64,000 nt of DNA from Defluviimonas salinarum (GTDB taxonomy: Bacteria > Pseudomonadota > Alphaproteobacteria > Rhodobacterales > Rhodobacteraceae). The stretch covers positions 42,960-106,959 of the forward strand of contig NZ_JAPDOG010000016.1 of the NCBI RefSeq assembly GCF_026013545.1, read 5' to 3'. Below the pieces are notes generated by a model. The model made no database searches. It saw nothing but the letters and a program-made list of their open reading frames with translations, and was not told the origin of the DNA. The translations under genes were made by a program, and so were the position numbers. Below are positions 27,744 to 36,799 of this stretch, one piece after another (position 1 is the first letter of the stretch; every line of letters starts with the position of its first letter).

Positions 27744-27900
27744 GGCCTAACGGCTGATGGTGTCCTTTTCGAGGCGCGCCGGGGCAAGTTGCCATCGACG
27801 AGTCCAGTCGAACGCCTGAGCGGCGAGATCACGCGGCGCACCGCGGTCGTCGGGTTCGGGGAACCGCCGATCACAAGAGGCGCTATCGAACCGGTGCCTG
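27744..27900 (+). pseudogene. IS256-family transposase, C-terminal fragment
   Basis: The plus-strand frame here reads KLPSTSPVERLSGEITRRT followed by AVVG and, shortly after, PITRGAI. This resembles the conserved IS256 transposase segment around STNPIERLNGEIKRRT and its downstream AITRLVGAI. No start and only part of the catalytic domain remains, so it is a relic. Confidence 0.65.
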
Positions 27901-28044
27901 ATCGCCAGATTGCAGATGCCGGCGCGCTGTCCGTCTCTGGCAATCGGGGCCAAAAAAAAGCCGGTGCGCCGCCGCCTCACTCTCCGAGAAGACTTGCGTC
28001 AGAGACAGCGTCCGCACAGCCGCCGAAAGAAGATAATGGTGCGC

Positions 28045-28290
28045 CTAGTGCCGCTGCTTTGCCAACTGGCGTTTATCGTCCTCCAGGATCTGGTCGATGA
28101 TCGGAATGAAGGGATCGAGCTTCGGCCGGACAGGTGACTTCGACCGACGATACCCCGGCGGCACCGAGTGCTTCAGGCCCTTCGCCACCGGCTTGCGGTC
28201 GATGCCGAACATCCGTGCCGCTTCGCTCTTGCTCATCGCGTCGACATGGCACGCCCGGCGCACCAGCCCGTAAAGGTCCACAGCATACAT
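28045..28290 (-). pseudogene. istA: IS21-family transposase IstA, N-terminal fragment
   Basis: The 81-codon frame starts MYAVDLYGLVRRACHVDAMS, continues with an HTH-like stretch (SEAARMFGIDRKPVAKGLK) and SVPPGYRR, and is cut by a TAG right after the KQRH that in full-length IstA leads into the rest of the protein. A GGCGGGGAG ribosome binding site is retained. The DDE catalytic domain and istB are absent. Confidence 0.8.
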
Positions 28291-28576
28291 CTCCCCGCCT
28301 TCAGCTCGTTGCCACAGGCGAAAGATGCGGCGTTATACTCGCTGACGGTAAGAACATCCGACCGTTTCCGCTGCCCATTTCTATTCCGGGATTCATATGG
28401 CCCCCGGACTACGGCAAGGACCGCGCACACGATGTCGATACACCAACCGTGAACCAAGCGCGGTGTCTTGCGCGGCGATTACGGAGGAATCCAAGCATCC
28501 GGCACGCAGGATGAGATGCGGAAAAATCGACCCTCATCTGCGGCGATTAGGGATCACGTAAGGCGGCGTCATCGCA

Positions 28577-29404
28577 TCAAATTCGGCGCGACAGCAAGCC
28601 ACCGCTCGCGTCGCCATTCTGCAGAAGCGTGAGCGCCGCTGTCGACGCCGAATAGCCGGCTCCGAAACCTCGCGTCTCTGATCTCAACAGATACAGTCGC
28701 ACAAGGTTTTCCACCTTTGCTGGGTCGGCGAACTGTACAACGCCGGATGAGCCTAGAAATCTCCTGGCCCGATCCTTGAGCACCGACACCTGCCGGTCGA
28801 GATCAATAGAGACGAAGGCGCTCGGCAGGCCAAACGCGACCTGAAACACCTCGCGAAGGGGAGGTGAGCCGAGCACGTTGAACCATTTCGCATCGTCGGA
28901 GATCGACCTTGTCGCGATCGCACCGAGTTCACGCTCGGCGTTCAGCGCAAATCGCATTTGCGGGTTCTGCTCACCGATGACGGCCTCGAATCGGCGCATC
29001 CGGTAACCTTCCAGGATCCGGTCAGCGAAGTCCGACAGCCGCGTGCGTGGTACTGCGTAGTCTCCGAATCCGAACGCTTTGGAGAGTTCAAGGTAGCGCT
29101 TGTCGGCGAGCTTGTTCGCCAGCGCGTCGGGGTCGAGCGTGCCATCCTCAAGCACTTTGCGGACGAAGTACCGGTTATTTATGTCGTCACCGAGCCCGAA
29201 GGCGCCCAGAGCGACCGAGAGCAGGCGACGATCCGCGACCAACGCCTCGGCGCTCCCGATCGATCCGATACGCTCGCGAAAATATGCTTCCTCCCGTTGC
29301 TGCGGGGCACTGGTGAAGAACGCTTCCTGTTGTGCGGCCCGCGTTTTGGCAAGGAACTTCCAGCCGGTGTAGCCGCCGAACGGGATAACCGGCGTGAAGC
29401 TCAT
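28577..29404 (-). CDS. DUF1217 flagellar-cluster protein
   Basis: This 275-residue protein of the DUF1217 family is found in alphaproteobacterial flagellar loci; its molecular role is not established. The N-terminus (FTPVIPFGGYTGWKFL) and the motif NNRYFVRKVLEDG are typical. Its ATG overlaps the flbT stop by 4 bases, so it is the last gene of a flaF-flbT-DUF1217 unit. It ends at the edge of the IS graveyard. Confidence 0.8.
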   Translation of the reverse strand: MSFTPVIPFGGYTGWKFLAKTRAAQQEAFFTSAPQQREEAYFRERIGSIGSAEALVADRRLLSVALGAFGLGDDINNRYFVRKVLEDGTLDPDALANKLADKRYLELSKAFGFGDYAVPRTRLSDFADRILEGYRMRRFEAVIGEQNPQMRFALNAERELGAIATRSISDDAKWFNVLGSPPLREVFQVAFGLPSAFVSIDLDRQVSVLKDRARRFLGSSGVVQFADPAKVENLVRLYLLRSETRGFGAGYSASTAALTLLQNGDASGGLLSRRI

Positions 29405-29805
29405 ACGCGGGCGGCCGCCAGAAGGCGGGCTTCCCTTGGCAGGAGAGCGCGGAGCGCCTTGAGAGCCGGATAGAATTGGTCAGCAAGCAGAGCGGCCGTC
29501 GCGGCGCCAAGCTGGGTCCGACTGTCATGATCGGTCAGCGCCTGGCTCAGCTGCTCGATGCCCCGCAGCATCTGGTGGCGGGCATCCTTTGGATCGGCGT
29601 CCCCCGAGAGCACGAGCTGGGCGATGTAGCAGACCCGGCGCACAGGCGTGTTGACCTCCTCGGGGTGGATCGCATCGCGCAGACGCAAGATATTGGCGTT
29701 CGGCGTCATGACCGCGAGCCGCGAGCGCTTGTCGCCGTTCTCGATCACCGCGCCGTTGATCAGCACGCGCTCGCGCGGCGCCAGCTTGAGGACGAGGCCG
29801 CTCAT
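29401..29805 (-). CDS. flbT: Flagellin synthesis regulator FlbT
   Basis: This 134-residue FlbT-family protein acts after transcription on flagellin mRNA in alphaproteobacteria. The opening LVLKLAPRERVLINGAVIEN is diagnostic. It overlaps flaF by 4 bases upstream and the DUF1217 gene by 4 bases downstream. The flagellin gene is adjacent. Confidence 0.92.
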   Translation of the reverse strand: MSGLVLKLAPRERVLINGAVIENGDKRSRLAVMTPNANILRLRDAIHPEEVNTPVRRVCYIAQLVLSGDADPKDARHQMLRGIEQLSQALTDHDSRTQLGAATAALLADQFYPALKALRALLPREARLLAAARV

Positions 29806-30176
29806 GCCGGATCCCCCTCGTTGCGCAGGCCGCGCATCATCGCGGTATTGATATCGATCAGCACATCGGCGCCGGCCTCGCCCGCGAGGATGCGGCGGGT
29901 ATGCTGGGTGGTGAACTCCGACAAGTAGAAAATTTGCGCCCTGAGGCTTTTCGGCAAGGCGTTGGTCTCAAGCGCGACATCGGCCGCAAGCGCGGTCCAG
30001 AGCGTGCGGTTGTCATGCAGCGCGCCCGCCAGGGCGATGAAATCGCCGTCGCCGCGACCGGCCGCATTCAGCCGGTGGGTGACACGGGCGAAGATCTCGT
30101 ACTCCGTGCCACGCGTTGTCCTGGTGGGGGTGGCGGCGCTGGCATAGGCTGATCTGGCCAGAAGATGTGCGTTCAC
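29802..30176 (-). CDS. flaF: Flagellin biosynthesis regulator FlaF
   Basis: This 124-residue FlaF-family protein promotes flagellin translation or secretion, opposing FlbT in Caulobacter. Recognisable features are the N-terminal AYASAATPTRT, the ALHDNRTLW segment and the QIFYLSEFTTQHTRRIL motif. It lies downstream of the flagellin gene, with an intervening hairpin, and overlaps flbT by 4 bases. Confidence 0.9.
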   Translation of the reverse strand: MNAHLLARSAYASAATPTRTTRGTEYEIFARVTHRLNAAGRGDGDFIALAGALHDNRTLWTALAADVALETNALPKSLRAQIFYLSEFTTQHTRRILAGEAGADVLIDINTAMMRGLRNEGDPA

Positions 30177-30229
30177 TTGGTTACCTTCCGATGACGATTT
30201 TCGTCGGTATACGGGTTTACCGCGGCGAT

Positions 30230-30254
30230 CCGGGGCGCCGTTCGGGCGCCCCGG
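30230..30254 (-). terminator. Strong hairpin downstream of the flagellin gene
   Basis: A perfect 10-bp stem CCGGGGCGCC/GGCGCCCCGG with loop GTTCG lies 10 bases past the flagellin stop. No T-tract follows on the minus strand, so it may stabilise the flagellin mRNA 3' end and reduce read-through into flaF rather than terminate fully. Confidence 0.6.
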
Positions 30255-30263
30255 CCAAAGCCG

Positions 30264-31787
30264 TTACCGGAACAGCGACAAGATGTTCTGCGGCGCCTGG
30301 TTGGCAATCGACAGCGACTGGACGCCGAGCTGCTGCTGCACCTGCAGCGCCTGGAGCCGGGCCGAGGCCTCCTCCATATCGGCGTCCACCAGGGTTCCGA
30401 TCCCGGTCTTGAGCGCGTCGGACAATTTGCCGACGAACTCCGACTGGATTTCGATTCGGCCCTGGGCGGAACCGAAGGAGGCGGCTGCGGCGATCGAGCT
30501 GTTGATCATCGTCTCGATGTTGTCGAGCGCGGCATCCGCTCCCGCATTCGTCGTCACGTCAATCGCATCAAGTCCGAAGAGCCCTCCCGATGCCGTCCCG
30601 CCTTCGTTGCCCGTCGAGGAGAAACTCTTGCTGGCACCGGAATTGTCGACCTTGAGGCTCCACTGGCCGGTCGACGCGTCCTGAACGACCTTGGTGGTGA
30701 TACCGGTGAGACCGGCCGAGTCGATCGCGGTCTTGAGGCCCCTGGCCACATCCTCCATCGTTTCGCCCTTGCCGGCGACGTAGTTGTAGGAGCCGGATCC
30801 GATCGTGACCTTGTAACCATCGCCCTCCTTGACGGCGGCAGATGTGGAAAAGTCGATCTGTTCGGCCCGGTTGGCAATGTCGCCACTCGCCTGCGTGACA
30901 GCCGAACCGTTGAGGGACGTGATCTGGGAACCCGCAGCGTTGCCGGCCAGCGCCCCGACGGTCACCTTGGCGCTGTCGAATGCCCGCGTCGACGTGACCG
31001 TCAGCGCCCCGCTCGACGCGGAAGCCGTGATTCCCTCGAGACCGAGCGCATTGATCGCGGCAGAGAAGAACGACGCCGCATTGGATTCGGTGTGTCCGGC
31101 CTGGCCTGTATAGTTGAGATCGACCCCCGCCACTGTCAGGGTCGCGTTTGCAGCCGAGTAGTCGGCGGCGGTGCCGGCAAAGGTCACGACGGCGCTGTTG
31201 CCCGTCGAAGCGACCGCGCTGGCGCCGCCCGCAACAGTTGCGTTCGGGGCAAGCGACGTCCCGCCCCCATATACCCCGGCGCTCGTCGTCAGATCCTTGC
31301 GCCCGACCGTGATGTTGGCGGCGGTCACCGAGCCGTCACCCGCACGGTCGAGCGAGGACAGGATGTTCATGTCCTCGGTGCCCTTGAGCAGGTTCAGCCC
31401 GTTGAACTGAGCCGCGTTGACGACCGACTTGATCTGTTCGGTCAGCGCATCAATGTCGGTCTGGATCTTGCCTCGGTCGACGTTCTGTTCCTGCGCCGCG
31501 ACGACCTTGCCCTTGATTTCAGTCAGAAGGTCCGTGACGGTTTCGGTGGCCTGACGCGCCACCGCAACCGAGGATTCGCCGAGGTTGAGGCTGTCGGAAA
31601 TCCCCTTGAATCCCTTCACATCCGCCTCCATCACCTTCGAAATCGCCCAGACAGCGGCGTTGTCCTTGGCCGAGCCCACGGATTTGCCGGTGGAAATCTC
31701 GGCCTGGGTCTTCGACAGGCTGGAGTTGATGCCCTTGAGCGTCTGCAGCGCCACCATGGAGCTGGTATTCGTCAGAATGCTCGACAT
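30264..31787 (-). CDS. Flagellin
   Basis: This 507-residue flagellin has conserved D0/D1 coiled-coil ends: N-terminal MSSILTNTSSMVALQTLKG and ISTGKSVGSAKDNAA, and C-terminal GRIEIQSEFVGKLSDALK and QSLSIANQAPQNILSLFR. The centre (about 170-410) is a variable Ala/Gly/Thr/Ser-rich D2/D3 region. ATG at 31787 is preceded by GAAGGA; the 41 extra codons possible upstream have no flagellin character. It is exported by the flagellar type III system. Its neighbours flaF and flbT support the role. Confidence 0.95.
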   Translation of the reverse strand: MSSILTNTSSMVALQTLKGINSSLSKTQAEISTGKSVGSAKDNAAVWAISKVMEADVKGFKGISDSLNLGESSVAVARQATETVTDLLTEIKGKVVAAQEQNVDRGKIQTDIDALTEQIKSVVNAAQFNGLNLLKGTEDMNILSSLDRAGDGSVTAANITVGRKDLTTSAGVYGGGTSLAPNATVAGGASAVASTGNSAVVTFAGTAADYSAANATLTVAGVDLNYTGQAGHTESNAASFFSAAINALGLEGITASASSGALTVTSTRAFDSAKVTVGALAGNAAGSQITSLNGSAVTQASGDIANRAEQIDFSTSAAVKEGDGYKVTIGSGSYNYVAGKGETMEDVARGLKTAIDSAGLTGITTKVVQDASTGQWSLKVDNSGASKSFSSTGNEGGTASGGLFGLDAIDVTTNAGADAALDNIETMINSSIAAAASFGSAQGRIEIQSEFVGKLSDALKTGIGTLVDADMEEASARLQALQVQQQLGVQSLSIANQAPQNILSLFR

Positions 31788-31989
31788 GCTTCGATCCTTC
31801 ACAAGTTCGGCGCTTTGCGCCGGGTTACACAAGCCGCTGCTGGCGGCGCCGGAGGCGTTCTGACCGCTGCGGCAGGGACCACCCGCCGCGCCATCCGATC
31901 CCGGATGCAAGACTGAACCTGACGCTCAAAATCTAAGACATCGCTAATGCAAGACATTGATTTCGAAGCTTTTTAACGAAACCCGAGAC

Positions 31990-32346
31990 CTACGCGCGGC
32001 GTTCGACGGTGCCGGCGCCGAATGCCACACTCTGCCGGCGACCGCTCTGGTCGTAGGTTTCAAGCCGCGTGCCCGCCTGTCGGACAAGATCATATCGCGC
32101 GCGCGCCGCCTTCACTCCCGACAGGACCGACGCCAGCAGGCGCCGATTGGTTTCCGCCCGCTCGCGCACGCCGGCGAGGCGGGAAGTGGCAAGCCGGTCC
32201 TCGATCCCCGCGAGCGCCTCGACCAACGCCGTCTTGCGCCGGACAAAGGCCGCAAGCGCCGCCAGATCACCGGCCTGGATCGCACGGTGTTCCGCCACAA
32301 GGAGATCCTCGAGATCGTCGATCACCCGAACCGGATCATGGAGCAT
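31990..32346 (-). CDS. flgN: FlgN-like flagellar chaperone
   Basis: This 118-residue, largely helical protein (VIDDLEDLLVAEHRAIQAGD, RRKTALVEALAGIE, NRRLLASVLSGVKAAR) resembles FlgN-type chaperones that escort hook-filament junction proteins. Its start overlaps the end of the FlgJ-like gene by 11 bases. FlgN proteins diverge strongly, so the name rests on size, helical pattern and context. Confidence 0.65.
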   Translation of the reverse strand: MLHDPVRVIDDLEDLLVAEHRAIQAGDLAALAAFVRRKTALVEALAGIEDRLATSRLAGVRERAETNRRLLASVLSGVKAARARYDLVRQAGTRLETYDQSGRRQSVAFGAGTVERRA

Positions 32347-32626
32347 CGCCGGCCCTCCTCTTCAGCGCCTCGAAGATGCTTTCTGCCAGACCGATTCCGC
32401 CGTTTCGCGCCAGCCCACTCGCCTGTTCCTGGCGCAGGAACGAGGCGAACTGCTCCTCTCCGACACCGCCGCCGAAGCTGTCACGCGCCTGGTCCAGCCC
32501 GGCGGACTTCAGCATCTCGCTGAGGAATTGTGCCTCCATCGCATCGGCGGCAGAGCGCAGCGCCTGGATCCGCGGCTCGGTCGAAGCCTGTGGCAAAGGT
32601 GTCGCGGATATCCCGGTCATCGGCAT
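32336..32626 (-). CDS. flgJ: Rod-binding protein (FlgJ N-terminal domain)
   Basis: This 96-residue protein contains only the rod-capping domain: AADAMEAQFLSEMLKSAGLD and then GGGVGEEQFASFLRQEQA. It lacks the C-terminal muramidase domain of enterobacterial FlgJ, which is normal in alphaproteobacteria. It is divergent from fliK and overlaps the FlgN-like gene. Confidence 0.85.
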   Translation of the reverse strand: MPMTGISATPLPQASTEPRIQALRSAADAMEAQFLSEMLKSAGLDQARDSFGGGVGEEQFASFLRQEQASGLARNGGIGLAESIFEALKRRAGDAP

Positions 32627-32730
32627 TATCTCCGAACATGCGCGTTTCGCGGACTATGACCGGAGCGGAGTAAAGAAGCGGTAATCTCGTCCTGCCATTG
32701 TTGGCGTGACACAGGCAGAAGTCGTGAAGC

Positions 32731-34545
32731 ATGGACCCGATCACGTTCGCGGCCCCGTTGCGGGCAACCCGTCCGCCCCAGGACGACATCCCGACAGAAC
32801 CCGGCCCCACCGGCCGCCTGGCTCACTTCCTGGCCGCACTCGACGAACCGGCCGGTTCCGGTTCGGGAGGCGCCACGCCCGACAACGGCTTTCCAGGGTG
32901 TGCCCGGATCGCTTCGGACCTGACCGAGGAAGGCGCTGCCGTGCGGTGTGACGGCACGGACGGGCAATCCTCCTGCAACTGCCTCGCGGCCGAAGAGAAA
33001 CAATCGTTCGCAGAGGACAAGTTCGTTCCGCCCTCATTCGCCGTGAGGTCCGACGCGCCGATACTGGCGCTGGAGGCGAATGAGGACGCTGCCACACCGC
33101 TTCCAAGACAGGCATCCGTAAGCCCGGAGCCGGCCGCCGATGCGCGGGCGCCATCTGCCGCGTCGCCGGCCGCTTCGGACAATGTGAGGCCGGACACGCC
33201 GCCATCTACCGGGGACCACGGCGAGAGGGACGAGGCACCCGAAGGCGTGCTCACGCCGGGCCGTGGCGATTTCGACCGGGAAGGCCCCGGGAACGACATG
33301 CCGGCGGTCTCGCTGCCGTCCGCCCCGCCCATCGGAGTTGCTGCGCGAACGGATCCGGGTCCTTTGCACATACCGGCAATGCCTAACCCGCAGTCGCTCC
33401 GGCCCGCGCCGCCGATGGCGACTCGCGCAGCGCAGACGATATCGCCGCCTTCTCAGACCGCATCGGGCCCAGCATCCTCCGGGGGCGCAAGCCAAGCGCC
33501 CGACATCGCAATGCCGTTCGCTTTGCCGGTGCGCGCCACACCATCGGACGCGGACCGGCGAACAGCCGGTCCGCCGCTGCCAGAGCCAGCGGCCGGCGGG
33601 GGCCCGGCAGGCCGCGTCGACACCCCGCCGGCGCCCGCCGGCTTTGGGCAACCACCGATGCCTTGGTCAGCATCCTTCCGGGCGCGCGAATCCGCGGCTG
33701 CAGTCCCGCCGCCTGAGGCCTCCGGGCTCGGCGCAGTTCGGGACGCGGTTCCCGAGGCTGTTGACGCAGATCCAGATGAGCCGCGGATAACCGGGACGGC
33801 AGCCGGAGCGCGGGCCAGTACGGAACGGGCCGTCGCGCCGAGCCCGTCGCCTTCCGTCCAAGCGTCAATGACCACTGCCGCTCCGGTACCCCGATCCGGC
33901 AACGCGGCAGAGATCGGGACACCTGCGGCGACCGCGGCCGAGAAAACCGCACCGCCAAGCAGAACCGCCACGCCGGCCGAGGCGGCAGCACCAACGCCGG
34001 TCGGCGACCTGTCCGGCCCGAACCCCTCGGACAGTGCCTTCGGCGAACGCGTTTCAGACCTTGCGGCCCACGCGGCACAGGACCCTGCCCAACGCGGCCG
34101 AGCAGCGGATCGAGCCGCACCGGCCGGGCCTGTGGCAATGCATCTGCCGCCGGGTCTTGGCCACCGTCTCGCTGACGCCATCACGAATTTCCCCGACGGT
34201 GCGGTCGAGTTGACCCTGTCACCGGAGGAACTCGGACGGGTCCGGATTTCCATGTCGAGCCAGGACGGAGCCCTGACGTTGAACGTGCAGGCCGACCGGC
34301 CAGAAACGGTTGAGTTGCTGCGGCGCCATATCGACATTCTGGCGCAGGATTTCCGCGAACTCGGCTTCTCGAATCTGGCCTTTTCATTCGGGCACGGTCA
34401 GGACCGGCCAGTCGCGACACAACGCGACTCCGAAGGCGATCCCGCCGATCTAGAGGCCGAGTCGGCATCTGCAGCCCACCGGGCGGAGGCGACAGGCATT
34501 TCGTCGCGCCAGAGCGACGCTGGCGGACTCGACCTCAGGCTGTGA
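32731..34545 (+). CDS. fliK: Flagellar hook-length control protein FliK
   Basis: This 604-residue protein has a long, low-complexity Pro/Ala-rich ruler region (about 1-460) and the conserved C-terminal Flg_hook domain (PPGLGHRLADAI, AVELTLSPEELGRVRI, ELLRRHIDILAQDFRELGF; about 470-560). FliK is secreted during hook assembly and switches export specificity. The stop overlaps the region of the flgD ribosome binding site, so the two genes are coupled. Confidence 0.88.
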   Translation: MDPITFAAPLRATRPPQDDIPTEPGPTGRLAHFLAALDEPAGSGSGGATPDNGFPGCARIASDLTEEGAAVRCDGTDGQSSCNCLAAEEKQSFAEDKFVPPSFAVRSDAPILALEANEDAATPLPRQASVSPEPAADARAPSAASPAASDNVRPDTPPSTGDHGERDEAPEGVLTPGRGDFDREGPGNDMPAVSLPSAPPIGVAARTDPGPLHIPAMPNPQSLRPAPPMATRAAQTISPPSQTASGPASSGGASQAPDIAMPFALPVRATPSDADRRTAGPPLPEPAAGGGPAGRVDTPPAPAGFGQPPMPWSASFRARESAAAVPPPEASGLGAVRDAVPEAVDADPDEPRITGTAAGARASTERAVAPSPSPSVQASMTTAAPVPRSGNAAEIGTPAATAAEKTAPPSRTATPAEAAAPTPVGDLSGPNPSDSAFGERVSDLAAHAAQDPAQRGRAADRAAPAGPVAMHLPPGLGHRLADAITNFPDGAVELTLSPEELGRVRISMSSQDGALTLNVQADRPETVELLRRHIDILAQDFRELGFSNLAFSFGHGQDRPVATQRDSEGDPADLEAESASAAHRAEATGISSRQSDAGGLDLRL

Positions 34546-34556
34546 AGGAATACGAA

Positions 34557-35228
34557 ATGGACGCAGTCTCTCAGACAGGATCACAGGCGGCGGCACCCAC
34601 GGCCCGCGCCAGAGAGCAGCACGGGACGCTGATCAACAGCGACTTCCAGACCTTCCTCGTGATGCTCACCACCCAGATGCAGAACCAGGACCCGCTGAAC
34701 CCGATCGATTCCACCGATTACGCTGCCCAGTTGGCGACGTTCTCTGGCGTCGAGCAGCAGGTGAAGACCAACACGCTCCTGGAATCGCTTTCGTCTCAGC
34801 TCGGTCTCTCGGGCATGGCGCAGATGGCGTCCTGGGTCGGAATGGAGGCGCGAAGTGCGGCGCCAACCCTGTTCGACGGCGCCCCCCTGACGCTCTATCC
34901 GGCGCCCGAATCCGGCGCGGACCAGACCGTGCTTGTCGCCTACGATTCCCAGGGGCGCGAGGTGATGCGATCGCCGGCGCCGGCCTCGGACGAGCCGCTG
35001 GTCTGGGCCGGAACGGATTCGCGGGGCGGGCCTCTGCCAGCGGGCCTCTACAGCTTCCGGCTCGAAAGCTACGCGGCCGGCGAGCCGCTGGGCATCTCCG
35101 ATGTCGAAAGCTTCGCGCGCATTGCGGAGGTCCAGAACGGTCCGGACGGCCCGGTTGTGGTGCTGGATGGCGGCGCGGTGGTTTCGCCGTCTGACATCAA
35201 AGCGATGCGCGGCGCCGGGCCGCAGTGA
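34557..35228 (+). CDS. flgD: Flagellar hook-capping protein FlgD
   Basis: This 223-residue hook scaffold protein has the hallmark FLVMLTTQMQNQDPLNPID followed by YAAQLATFSGVEQQ and a C-terminal FlgD Ig-like/tudor part. ATG at 34557 is preceded by GAAGGA with 7-base spacing; the in-frame GTG at 34542 is less likely. It lies 11 bases after fliK. Confidence 0.95.
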   Translation: MDAVSQTGSQAAAPTARAREQHGTLINSDFQTFLVMLTTQMQNQDPLNPIDSTDYAAQLATFSGVEQQVKTNTLLESLSSQLGLSGMAQMASWVGMEARSAAPTLFDGAPLTLYPAPESGADQTVLVAYDSQGREVMRSPAPASDEPLVWAGTDSRGGPLPAGLYSFRLESYAAGEPLGISDVESFARIAEVQNGPDGPVVVLDGGAVVSPSDIKAMRGAGPQ

Positions 35229-35266
35229 CGGCCGCCGCCGCACCGCCGCGCGCCGTGGTTATCGGT

Positions 35267-36796
35267 TCAGATCAACATCGCGAGCGCGAACCCGCCGCCC
35301 GCCAGCGCGGCGCCGAGCGTGATCAGCAGCGCCGTTTCCAGCGCCGGCCGACGACGCGCGGGCTCCGCGCGTTCGGTCTGGTTGATCAGCATCGCCTCAG
35401 CGATCTGCGGCAGGCGAGGGCCGAACCGGCCGAGCACCCGCGCAGTGAGGACCAGGTCGCGGACCAGAGCCTTCGGGCCGACGCTCTCGCGGATGTAGCG
35501 CTCGACCACCGGCCTTGCGACCTGCCACATGTTCATGTTGGAATTGAGCGAGCGGGCGACGCCCTCGACGACGACCATCGTGCGCTGCAAGAGAATCAGC
35601 TCGGTCCGGGTCTGCATCCCGAACCGCTCGGTCACCTCGAAAAGGTAGGACAGAAGCCGCGCCATCGAGATCCGGCTCGCATCCATGCCGAAGATCGGCT
35701 CTCCCACGGCACGGAGCGCGCGGGCGAACTCGTCGATGTCGCGGTCCTGCGGGACGTAGCCCGCCTCGAAATGGACCTCGGCGACACGGCGGTAATCCTT
35801 GCGGATGAAGCCGATCAGGATCTCGGCATAGACCCGCCGGGTGTATTCGTCGATATGGCCCATGATGCCGAAATCATAGGCGATGATGTCACCGTTCGGC
35901 GCGACCTTGAGGTTGCCTTGGTGCATGTCGGCATGGAAATAGCCGTCGCGCAGCGCGTGGCTGAGGAAGAGCTGCAACACCCGCTCGGACAGTTCCACGC
36001 AGTCGTGGCCCGCCGCGCGGATCGCCGCGACATCGCCGAGCGGGATCCCCTCGGCCCAACCGAGCGTCATCACCCGCCGCGACGACAGGTCCCAATGCGG
36101 CGCGGGCACCTGGAAGCCTTCGTCCTTTTCGGTGTTGGCGGCGAATTCCGAGGCGGCAGAGCTTTCGAGCCGGAGATCCAGCTCGCCCATCACCACGCTC
36201 TCGAAATGGCTGATCACATCGGAGGGCCGGAGCCGCCGCGATCCCGGCAGCAGCAGCTCGATCAGTCCGGCAGCGAAATGGAAGGCGTCGATATCGCGCT
36301 GGAACGCGCGCTCGATCCCCGGGCGCAGCACCTTGACGGCCACTTCCTCGCCCCTGCCGGCGAGCCGGGCGCGGTGCACCTGCGCGATCGAGGCCGCCGC
36401 CACCGGCTCGGAAAATTCCGAGAATAGCGCATCCACCGGCTGGCCGAGCTCGGCCTCGACCGTCGCCTTGGCGACCGAGGTCGGGAAGGGCGGCAGCTTG
36501 TCCTGCAGGACACGGAGCTGGTTCGCGAGCTCCTCGCCGACCACGTCGGGCCGGGTCGAGAGCATCTGGCCGAACTTGATGTAGGCGGGTCCGAGTGCCG
36601 TCAGTGCCCGCGTCACCGGCGGCTCGGCCGGGTTGCCGCGATAGCCAAGCCACTTGAACGGCCAGCCGACGACGCGCGCGAGAAGCCGGAGCCGCGGCGG
36701 CGTTTCCATCGCCTCGAGCGCGATCTTCATCGCGCCGGTCCGCTCGAAGGTCGCGCCGGTACGGATCAGGCGCCAGAGATTATGGGGACCGCGCAA
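35267..36796 (-). CDS. ubiB: UbiB-family atypical kinase for ubiquinone synthesis
   Basis: This 509-residue ABC1/ADCK-type protein is needed for ubiquinone biosynthesis. Conserved motifs are the KxGQ segment AYIKFGQMLSTRPD, VAVKVLRPG, the catalytic-loop HADMHQGN and IIAYDFGIMG. The C-terminal hydrophobic stretch (ALLITLGAALAGGGFALAML) is a membrane anchor. The start is TTG at 36796, three bases after the ubiE stop, giving the expected N-terminus RGPHNLWRLIRTG. Confidence 0.94.
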   Translation of the reverse strand: MRGPHNLWRLIRTGATFERTGAMKIALEAMETPPRLRLLARVVGWPFKWLGYRGNPAEPPVTRALTALGPAYIKFGQMLSTRPDVVGEELANQLRVLQDKLPPFPTSVAKATVEAELGQPVDALFSEFSEPVAAASIAQVHRARLAGRGEEVAVKVLRPGIERAFQRDIDAFHFAAGLIELLLPGSRRLRPSDVISHFESVVMGELDLRLESSAASEFAANTEKDEGFQVPAPHWDLSSRRVMTLGWAEGIPLGDVAAIRAAGHDCVELSERVLQLFLSHALRDGYFHADMHQGNLKVAPNGDIIAYDFGIMGHIDEYTRRVYAEILIGFIRKDYRRVAEVHFEAGYVPQDRDIDEFARALRAVGEPIFGMDASRISMARLLSYLFEVTERFGMQTRTELILLQRTMVVVEGVARSLNSNMNMWQVARPVVERYIRESVGPKALVRDLVLTARVLGRFGPRLPQIAEAMLINQTERAEPARRRPALETALLITLGAALAGGGFALAMLI

Positions 36797-36799
36797 TGC

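Larger units (their letters stand above)
27418..28576. other. Degenerate mobile-element graveyard
   Basis: This roughly 1.16-kb stretch separates the TetR gene from the flagellar block and has no convincing intact gene. It contains a C-terminal fragment of an IS256-type transposase (plus strand) and an N-terminal fragment of an IS21-type IstA (minus strand). I could not locate terminal inverted repeats or target duplications. The rest is unassigned. Confidence 0.7.

Noticed and set aside
27420..28100. Several 60-210 codon frames between the TetR gene and the IS21 relic
   Set aside because: Apart from the IS256 fragment none shows family motifs, and they overlap one another on both strands.
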